This document shows, piece by piece, positions 42,503-48,117 of a DNA stretch of 48,117 nt. Position 1 is the stretch's first letter; every line of letters starts with the position of its first letter. The translations under genes and the position numbers were made by a program. The DNA is taken from assembly GCA_017443765.1 (NCBI GenBank), contig JAFSYB010000140.1, positions 1 through 48,117 on the forward strand. Reading direction: 5' to 3'. Below the pieces are notes generated by a model. That model did not search any database. It saw nothing but the letters and a program-made list of their open reading frames with translations, and had not been told where the DNA came from. The stretch comes from Muribaculaceae bacterium. GTDB taxonomy: Bacteria > Bacteroidota > Bacteroidia > Bacteroidales > Muribaculaceae.

Positions 42503-42796
42503 ATGGCGCACATAAGATTATTTACAAATTACTATCCTTATATTCCGCATAAAGCGAATGCAAGCGGCACTCTGCGTCAGGGAAAGTATGTCGAGCCGGG
42601 AGGAAGATTCTGCTTGGCCTGGTTTTCGACTGAAATTTGTTCGCGGCGTGATCTCACGTCCGTTCAAGCCATGATTTCGGGGGCGTTAGAGTCAGCACTG
42701 GGCGCAAATCCTCACCGGCGGTGGCATGGGAGCGGTGTGTGCGGAATCTCTGATGTCGTTTGGGTTGAGCACGTTCAGGCCGTGAGCTCAAGATAG
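42503..42796 (+). CDS. Hypothetical ORF after fic, doubtful
   Basis: A 97-codon frame begins at the base after the fic stop (TAAATG). The protein (MAHIRLFTNYYPYIPHKANA...) has no recognised domain. Composition and lack of a ribosome site suggest it may be leftover DNA. The region 42797-42912 after it shows no gene. Confidence 0.25.
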   Translation: MAHIRLFTNYYPYIPHKANASGTLRQGKYVEPGGRFCLAWFSTEICSRRDLTSVQAMISGALESALGANPHRRWHGSGVCGISDVVWVEHVQAVSSR

Positions 42797-42912
42797 AATC
42801 GTCGCTTGGTGTACAGCGCCGTCCCGAGCGAGCGTGTCCACTTGGCGGGCAAGATGACAGAGCGGAGGCCGCTGCGGTCAAATTGCCTGAAAATCGAAAA
42901 AAACAAAAAAAT

Positions 42913-43086
42913 GGTTGATGATGTCGGATTTTAGTTGTAACTTTGCCATGCCGCTCAGAGTTTTTGTCTGGTTCGATTTGCATCAATGAATTAGGTGAAA
43001 TCCCTGACCTGACAAAATCCCGGAAAACTTCTTGTTCATAAAGATGTTATAAAGTTCGTTAAATAACACTGTTTGCGGAATTAAGG
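42913..43086 (+). repeat. 174-bp direct repeat, copy B
   Basis: Second copy of the 41205-41377 repeat. It carries the same promoter (TAACTTTGC at 42938-42946) but opens toward the WYL gene instead of fic. Similarity decays toward its 3' end. Confidence 0.85.
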
Positions 43087-43100
43087 GGATTATAGCGCGA

Positions 43101-43119
43101 ATTGTAACGACGTTACAAT
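43101..43119. promoter_or_regulatory. Palindromic operator before the WYL gene
   Basis: ATTGTAACG-A-CGTTACAAT is a perfect palindrome with 9-bp arms. It overlaps the -33 region of the promoter at 43129-43137, ideal for repression by the WYL protein encoded downstream. Confidence 0.6.
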
Positions 43120-43128
43120 AATTTTTTG

Positions 43129-43137
43129 TACCTTTGC
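43129..43137 (+). promoter_or_regulatory. Promoter of the WYL-hsdR-hsdS unit
   Basis: TACCTTTGC -7 box; the leader to the WYL ATG at 43359 is long, about 215 nt. Confidence 0.6.
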
Positions 43138-43358
43138 CATCTGTAACCGACGATTTTTTACCGTCATACCCCAGTTTAATAGACCTATCACTGCGATAAG
43201 CAGATAATATATAACGACTTAACGGACACCTTTGTAGTGAAATTTGCGAGTGAGTGAGCGCAGTGACAGAACTTGTTATAGCAATGCCGAGCGTAAGCAA
43301 ATTATGCATCCAAGCTTTCGTCGGCTTACTGGCACTACATTGGAGTTTGTTTGATAAT

Positions 43359-44369
43359 ATGGCGCAGACAAAGAATGCACTCATACGACAACGGGTTATA
43401 GACCGCTGGTTGCGTAGCCCTAAACTATACTCCGTCAACGACATGATGGAGAAGTGCAACATTGCTCTTGAAGAAGCCGGCTACAAGCCTGTAACCTCAA
43501 AGGTCACAATCCTCAAAGACCTTGAAGGCATTGAGAACGATTTTCCCGATGCAGTTATCGTCAAACGCAAGATTGGACGATACCTGTATTATGAATATGA
43601 GGACAAATCATTCTCAATCTACAACATTCCACTCAACGATGATGGGATGGCACACATGGCACAATTTGTCTCCATTATCTCCAAGTTTGAGGGTATGCCC
43701 AACTTCGATTGGGTTGATGACCTTATTGAGCATTTCAAGTTATCACTAAACATACCCAGCACTAGGGAAACAATCGTTGCTTTTGATGAGAACTTTGACC
43801 TTAAAGGTCGCAATTGGTTCGCCATGCTATTCAGTGCAATAGCTTCTGAGCAAGCACTTGAAATCAAGTACAAGCCATTTGGCAAAGATGTGCTAATATA
43901 TTTGTTTCACCCTTATTTGTTGAAACAATATAACAACCGCTGGTTCTTATTTGGCTGTGTGGAGGGCTACACCTCAATCACTAACCTGCCGCTTGACCGT
44001 ATCGAGGAGATTACTCCTGCCACAATCGCATACCGTCCCAATACCGAAATAAATTTCCAAGAATATTTCGATGATATGGTGGGCGTATCAAAGCGTGGTA
44101 ACGAAACCTCAAAAATTCAAATAATGGTTTCCAATGATCGTTACCATTACATTGAGACTAAACCGCTCCACGGCACACAAAGGGTCGTGCGCCGTGAAAA
44201 CGACAGCACTGTTATTCAGATTGAAGTCATCATCAATCGAGAATTGAAGCAGCTTCTTCTTTCCTATGGCAGCGATCTGACAGTCATCTCGCCAGAGTCA
44301 CTAAAAGAAGAAATGAAAGCCGATTTGATGAAAAATTTAGAGAAATATCAATCCGTTCACTTAAAATGA
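43359..44369 (+). CDS. WYL-domain transcriptional regulator
   Basis: A 336-residue protein. An N-terminal winged helix (RQRVIDRWLRSPKLYSVNDM ... VTSKVTILKDLEGI) is followed by a WYL Sm-like fold (IKYKPFGKDVLIYLFHPYLL then RWFLFGCVEG) and a WCX-like C-terminus. WYL proteins with this layout control defence islands (BrxR, CapW types) and bind palindromes; one lies at 43101-43119. The ATG at 43359 is chosen because the winged helix starts there; the frame is open further upstream. The gene is AT-rich compared with the core, suggesting transfer. Confidence 0.85.
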   Translation: MAQTKNALIRQRVIDRWLRSPKLYSVNDMMEKCNIALEEAGYKPVTSKVTILKDLEGIENDFPDAVIVKRKIGRYLYYEYEDKSFSIYNIPLNDDGMAHMAQFVSIISKFEGMPNFDWVDDLIEHFKLSLNIPSTRETIVAFDENFDLKGRNWFAMLFSAIASEQALEIKYKPFGKDVLIYLFHPYLLKQYNNRWFLFGCVEGYTSITNLPLDRIEEITPATIAYRPNTEINFQEYFDDMVGVSKRGNETSKIQIMVSNDRYHYIETKPLHGTQRVVRRENDSTVIQIEVIINRELKQLLLSYGSDLTVISPESLKEEMKADLMKNLEKYQSVHLK

Positions 44370-44415
44370 ACACATAGCATCTAAATTTGCACCGTCAAAC
44401 AAAAAAACAGAGAAC

Positions 44416-47376
44416 ATGATACAAAGCGAAGCACAATTGGAACAACAGTTTCTGGCGAAATTAGTAGAGTTGAAATACACCTATCGTAACGACATCCGCG
44501 ACTTGGATTCTCTTGAAAGGAATTTCCGAGAGAAATTTGAGCGGCTTAACTACGTGAGCCTTTCGGACAACGAGTTCCGCAAGCTGCTGCAAGAGAACAT
44601 CACCGCCGATGTCTTCACGGCATCGAAGCACTTGCGCCAGAAACAGACCTTCATGCGCGACGACGGCACCACTTTCGACTACAGCCTTGTGAACCTGCGC
44701 GACTGGTGCAAGAACGAATATGAGGTGGTGAACCAACTTGTCATCAACACCGCCAACAGCCACCACCGCTACGATATTATCATCTTGGTCAACGGTCTGC
44801 CGTTGGTGCAGATAGAACTGAAGCGACACAGCGTTTCAGCATTGAAAGCCGTGGAGCAGATTGTGCGCTACAAGCAAGACCGAGGCAACGGCTACTTGGG
44901 CACGCTGATGTGCTTCATGCAACTGTTCATCGTGAGCAACGGTGGAAGCGACACCATGTATTTCGCCAACAACAACGACGAACATTTCCAGTTCGATGCC
45001 ACCAACAGTTACCTGCCGGTGTATCATGCCGCCGACCGTGACAATCACAAGATTGCACAGTTGTTTGAGTTCGCCGACATGATGTTGAGCAAAACCGAGT
45101 TGGGCAAACTCATCGGTCGTTACATGGTGCTTGTAGAGACCGAGCGTAAGATTCTCGTCATGCGTCCCTACCAAATCTATGCCGTGGAGAGCATCGTCGC
45201 CTGCGTGACGCAGAACAACCAAAATGGCTTTATCTGGCACACGACCGGCAGCGGCAAGACGCTCACCAGTTTCAAGGTCTCCACCTTGCTCAAGGACAAC
45301 CGCGAGATCGAGAAATGCGTGTTTGTCGTTGACCGCAAGGATCTCGACAAGCAGACTCGCGACGAGTTCAACAAGTTCCAGGAGGGCTGTGTGGAGCAGA
45401 ACGCCAACACCGGCGCACTGGTCTCACGCTTGGAGAGCACCGATTATGCCGACAAGGTGATTGTCACCACCATTCAAAAGTTGGGCATCGCCCTCGACAC
45501 GAGCGGCAGTAACCGCTATCTGCATCGTCTGGAGCGGCTGAAAGACAAGCGCATCGTCTTTATCTTCGACGAGTGCCACCGCAGCCAGTTCGGCGAGAAC
45601 CACGCCGCCATCAAGAGCTTTTTCCCTCATGCGCAACTGTTCGGCTTCACCGGCACGCCTATTTTTGAGGAAAACAGCCATGTCGTGCGCGTCAACGGAC
45701 AGGTTGCCGAATGTGTCACCACCGAGGACGTGTTCCAGAAGTGTCTGCACCAATACACCATCACCCACGCCATCAGCGACTGCAACGTGCTGCGCTTCAA
45801 GGTGGAATATTACGGCAACAAGGATGCCGACGGCAACCCCACCTCAGAGCCATTGTCAAGGCTGCAGATTGTGACACACATCCTCGACAACCACGACAAG
45901 CTCACCGCACTGCGTCGCTTCAACGCGTTGCTCGCCACCTCGTCAATCCCTGATGCCATCGCCTTCTACCGCACATTCAAGGAGGGGCAGGAGAAACGCA
46001 TACAGACCGACTCCGACTATGTTCCTCTCAATATCACGGCTGTATTCACTCCGCCCATGCGCAACATCTCGGACGAAGACCTGCCGCAAGAGGAAGCCGA
46101 CAACCGCCAAGACCCAAACGGCAACCGTGAGGCACTTGCCGAGATTATCGATGCCTACAACGGGCAGTTCGGCACCAACTTCGGCGTGGAGCAATTCGAT
46201 GAGTACTACCGCGACGTGCAGCAGCGCGTCAAGGATCAGAAGTACGCCAACAAGGACTACCCCCACAGCAAGAAGCTCGACATCGTGATTGTTGTCGAGA
46301 TGATGCTCACTGGCTTCGACAGCAAGTTCCTAAACACACTATATGTGTCGAAAGACCTCAAATGGCACGGTCTGATTCAAGCCTTCAGCCGCACCAACCG
46401 CACCCTGGACGGCACAAAACCTTACGGCAATATCATCTGCTACCGTAACCTCGAAAGGGCGATGGAAGACGCGATGGTGCTCTTTAGTGGCTACGACAGA
46501 GAAAGAGGCAAGGAATACTGGCTTGTTGAACCAGTCGAGGACGTGGTAGAGCAGTTCAAGGAGAAGGTGGCTCAGTTGCAGGCCGTGATGAACGGCATCG
46601 GGCTGGAATGCAAACCGGAGGAAGTCATCAATATTCCGCAGGGCGAAAACACCAATAACTTCATCGACGCCTTTAAGGACGTGCAACGGTTGGCGTTGAA
46701 GCTCAACCAGTACGTCGATATGCCCGAGGAACTGAAAGAAACCATCGAGGATGTGATGCCCGAGGACACGCTCCAGCAGTTCCGCACGGCTTACCTTGAC
46801 CTGGCACGCCGCACCCGCACCACCGACAGCGGTCCTGATGACACCACCGACGATGATGACGAGCCTGACTTTGAGCTGTCGCTGTTCAGCTCGGCGCTGG
46901 TCGATTACGACTACATCATGCGCTTGCTGGCCAAGTACACCGACACGCACTTCGAGAAAGTGAAAATCACTAAGGAGCAACTCCTCGACATCCTTGCCGG
47001 CAGCGTGGACTTGATGAACGAACGCGAGTATCTCAAAGCCTTCATCGAGCAAGAGCTGAAACAAGGCAGCGGCATGAGCGAGCAGGAGATTCGCCAACGC
47101 TACGAGGAGTTCAAGGACAAACGCTTCAACCAGCAGATTGCCGCAATCGCCAACGATTATGGCATCGACACGGCTGCCCTTGAAGACTTCGTGAGCGAGG
47201 CTGTAAAGCTGCGCCGCATCGACGAGGAAACGCTGCGCGAACTGCTCAGCCATATCGACGGCTGGAAGCAGCGCAAGGCAGCCAAAGAAGAACTGCTCGC
47301 GCGTCTGGCACCGCTGTTTGACATGCTCACCGGCGGCAGCACCATCGAGGGACTGAACGCATACGTGAAACAATGA
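44416..47376 (+). CDS. hsdR: Type I restriction enzyme R subunit
   Basis: A 986-residue translocating endonuclease. The N-terminal nuclease has the D...ExK motif (YDIIILVNG then LVQIELKR, about residues 115-137). The helicase has Walker A TTGSGKT near residue 278, DECHRSQFG (motif II), FGFTGTP (motif III) and the later VEMMLTGFDSKFLNTLYVSK and QAFSRTNR (V, VI). The C-terminal part is helical. It needs HsdM and HsdS to cut DNA. The gene lies directly after the WYL regulator. Confidence 0.95.
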   Translation: MIQSEAQLEQQFLAKLVELKYTYRNDIRDLDSLERNFREKFERLNYVSLSDNEFRKLLQENITADVFTASKHLRQKQTFMRDDGTTFDYSLVNLRDWCKNEYEVVNQLVINTANSHHRYDIIILVNGLPLVQIELKRHSVSALKAVEQIVRYKQDRGNGYLGTLMCFMQLFIVSNGGSDTMYFANNNDEHFQFDATNSYLPVYHAADRDNHKIAQLFEFADMMLSKTELGKLIGRYMVLVETERKILVMRPYQIYAVESIVACVTQNNQNGFIWHTTGSGKTLTSFKVSTLLKDNREIEKCVFVVDRKDLDKQTRDEFNKFQEGCVEQNANTGALVSRLESTDYADKVIVTTIQKLGIALDTSGSNRYLHRLERLKDKRIVFIFDECHRSQFGENHAAIKSFFPHAQLFGFTGTPIFEENSHVVRVNGQVAECVTTEDVFQKCLHQYTITHAISDCNVLRFKVEYYGNKDADGNPTSEPLSRLQIVTHILDNHDKLTALRRFNALLATSSIPDAIAFYRTFKEGQEKRIQTDSDYVPLNITAVFTPPMRNISDEDLPQEEADNRQDPNGNREALAEIIDAYNGQFGTNFGVEQFDEYYRDVQQRVKDQKYANKDYPHSKKLDIVIVVEMMLTGFDSKFLNTLYVSKDLKWHGLIQAFSRTNRTLDGTKPYGNIICYRNLERAMEDAMVLFSGYDRERGKEYWLVEPVEDVVEQFKEKVAQLQAVMNGIGLECKPEEVINIPQGENTNNFIDAFKDVQRLALKLNQYVDMPEELKETIEDVMPEDTLQQFRTAYLDLARRTRTTDSGPDDTTDDDDEPDFELSLFSSALVDYDYIMRLLAKYTDTHFEKVKITKEQLLDILAGSVDLMNEREYLKAFIEQELKQGSGMSEQEIRQRYEEFKDKRFNQQIAAIANDYGIDTAALEDFVSEAVKLRRIDEETLRELLSHIDGWKQRKAAKEELLARLAPLFDMLTGGSTIEGLNAYVKQ

Positions 47377-47393
47377 CATTATAATAGATTTGA

Positions 47394-47510
47394 ATGATGA
47401 GCGATTTGATACACATCGACGACGAGTATCACATTCAATATTATAAATCGGTATTATTTCACCCACAACCTGTGGGCGAATTTGAATCGTATTTCTCATT
47501 CCGCAAATGA
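47394..47510 (+). CDS. Small ORF between hsdR and hsdS
   Basis: A 38-codon frame, MMSDLIHIDDEYHIQYYKSV and so on to SFRK. It may be a real small protein, a remnant, or chance. It spans a small hairpin (CCCAC-aacct-GTGGG). No family is recognised. Confidence 0.3.
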   Translation: MMSDLIHIDDEYHIQYYKSVLFHPQPVGEFESYFSFRK

Positions 47511-47527
47511 TGTAATATAGCAACATA

Positions 47528-48117
47528 ATGATGAAAGCAACGATGACTGATAAACGAAATAGCCGATTCCCGCGCCTTCGTTTCCCGGGTTTCACCGAAG
47601 ACTGGGTGGAAAAGACAGCTATGGAAGTTTGCAAAACCATAACACCGCCTCTCAAACTGCAATCAAAAGACTATTTATTGAAAGGCAAATTTCCTATTGT
47701 TGACCAGTCTCAATCGTTGATTTGCGGTTGGACAAATGACAATTCTGGCTTAATATCCGATATTCCTGTTATTGTGTTTGGAGATCATACTTGTGCGTTG
47801 AAATATATAGACTTCCCATTTGTTCAAGGAGCCGATGGTGTGAAGATATTGTCCCCCCAAAAAGGCAATAATGCACAATATGTCTTTCAGACTTTTTTGG
47901 CTAATTCGGTGAAACAAGATGGGTACAAACGGCATTTTTCCGACTTCAAAGAAAAAGTGTTTATGTTTGCCACAAATCTTGCTGAACAGAAGAAAATAGC
48001 AGCGTGCTTATCTGAGATGGACGCTTTAATTGAAGCGCAGGGGAAAAAGGTGGAAAATCTAAAAGAGCGTAAGCGTGGAATGATGCAGCAGCTCTTCCCG
48101 CAACAGGGCGAAACCAC
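47528..48117 (+). CDS. hsdS: Type I restriction specificity subunit (partial, right edge)
   Basis: Open to the window edge, 196 residues so far. It starts MMKATMTDKRNSRFPRLRFPG, the usual HsdS opening. One target-recognition domain (to about residue 150) is followed by the conserved coiled-coil region NLAEQKKIAACLSEMDALIE and KERKRGMMQQLFPQQGE. A second recognition domain probably follows outside the window. It is AT-rich. HsdM is not seen in this window and may lie further right. Confidence 0.9.
   Translation, partial: MMKATMTDKRNSRFPRLRFPGFTEDWVEKTAMEVCKTITPPLKLQSKDYLLKGKFPIVDQSQSLICGWTNDNSGLISDIPVIVFGDHTCALKYIDFPFVQGADGVKILSPQKGNNAQYVFQTFLANSVKQDGYKRHFSDFKEKVFMFATNLAEQKKIAACLSEMDALIEAQGKKVENLKERKRGMMQQLFPQQGET

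Noticed and set aside
42690..42790. FMN-riboswitch-like CCGGCGGT segment after fic
   Set aside because: Only a short match; the surrounding conserved RFN helices and a riboflavin gene are missing.
42965..42990. tRNA T-arm-like GGTTCGATT in the direct repeats, as an integration site in a tRNA
   Set aside because: The flanking bases do not form a T-stem or acceptor stem, and no tRNA can be folded around it.
1..48117. Prophage or conjugative element covering the window
   Set aside because: No integrase, capsid, terminase, relaxase or Tra genes are visible; only short elements and a restriction island.

Overview
The window comes from a GC-rich member of the Bacteroidota, most likely order Bacteroidales. 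Genes are preceded by the phylum's -7 box (TAnnTTTG, usually TAACTTTGC, TACCTTTGC or TAATTTTGC), often with TTTG or TTG 19-21 bp upstream. The gene content also fits: TonB/ExbBD, DUF3098-uppP-truB-queA, succinate CoA-transferase, pdxJ/nadK and Rpn-type PD-(D/E)XK proteins. A Muribaculaceae- or Prevotellaceae-like host is plausible but cannot be proven from sequence alone. The window is chromosomal: a well-kept core between about 7 and 36 kb, flanked by more AT-rich accessory DNA at both ends.

Left accessory part (1-2970): the end of an unknown gene; a small membrane-protein gene cut by a 176-bp MITE-like element with a 4-bp target duplication; a hairpin element; an Rpn-type PD-(D/E)XK gene with 12-bp repeats; and a decayed transposase. 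From 2971 to 6081 lies an iron and redox stress cluster read leftwards (metallo-beta-lactamase/rubredoxin fusion, small rubredoxin, small winged-helix protein, bacterioferritin-like protein), divergent from an AraC-type regulator.

Core part (6.8-36.7 kb): an orphan LuxR-type DNA-binding domain; a leftward pdxJ-exbB-exbD-tonB-napH-like run with a heptanucleotide microsatellite before exbB; nadK; a secreted serine hydrolase bracketed by AT-rich hairpins; DUF3098-uppP-truB-manA-queA; a small-RNA candidate; hsp20 with an apparent sigma-54 promoter and a perfect 36-bp palindrome; a 2-hydroxyacid dehydrogenase, lipoprotein, Na/alanine symporter and UPF1-like helicase; a cysteine-desulfidase-family protein; a GH3 beta-glucosidase; ansA; cmk-ispH; a glutamine-rich/TerB-like/DUF4332 cassette; succinate CoA-transferase; and a GYF-CD225 protein.

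Right accessory part (36.8-48.1 kb): a secreted HMA-domain protein with eight Cys/His-containing 16-residue repeats and a TonB-dependent receptor. These look like a metal-handling pair now separated by a second Rpn gene and a second, nearly identical MITE copy. Next come a Fic-domain gene bracketed by 173-bp direct repeats that each carry a promoter, a WYL regulator with a palindromic operator, hsdR and the start of hsdS. This last block looks like a horizontally acquired defence island that continues past the window. The most unusual items are the MITE family with a reconstructable target gene, the Cys/His repeat metal-binding protein, the sigma-54 hsp20 control region and the duplicated promoter modules around fic.
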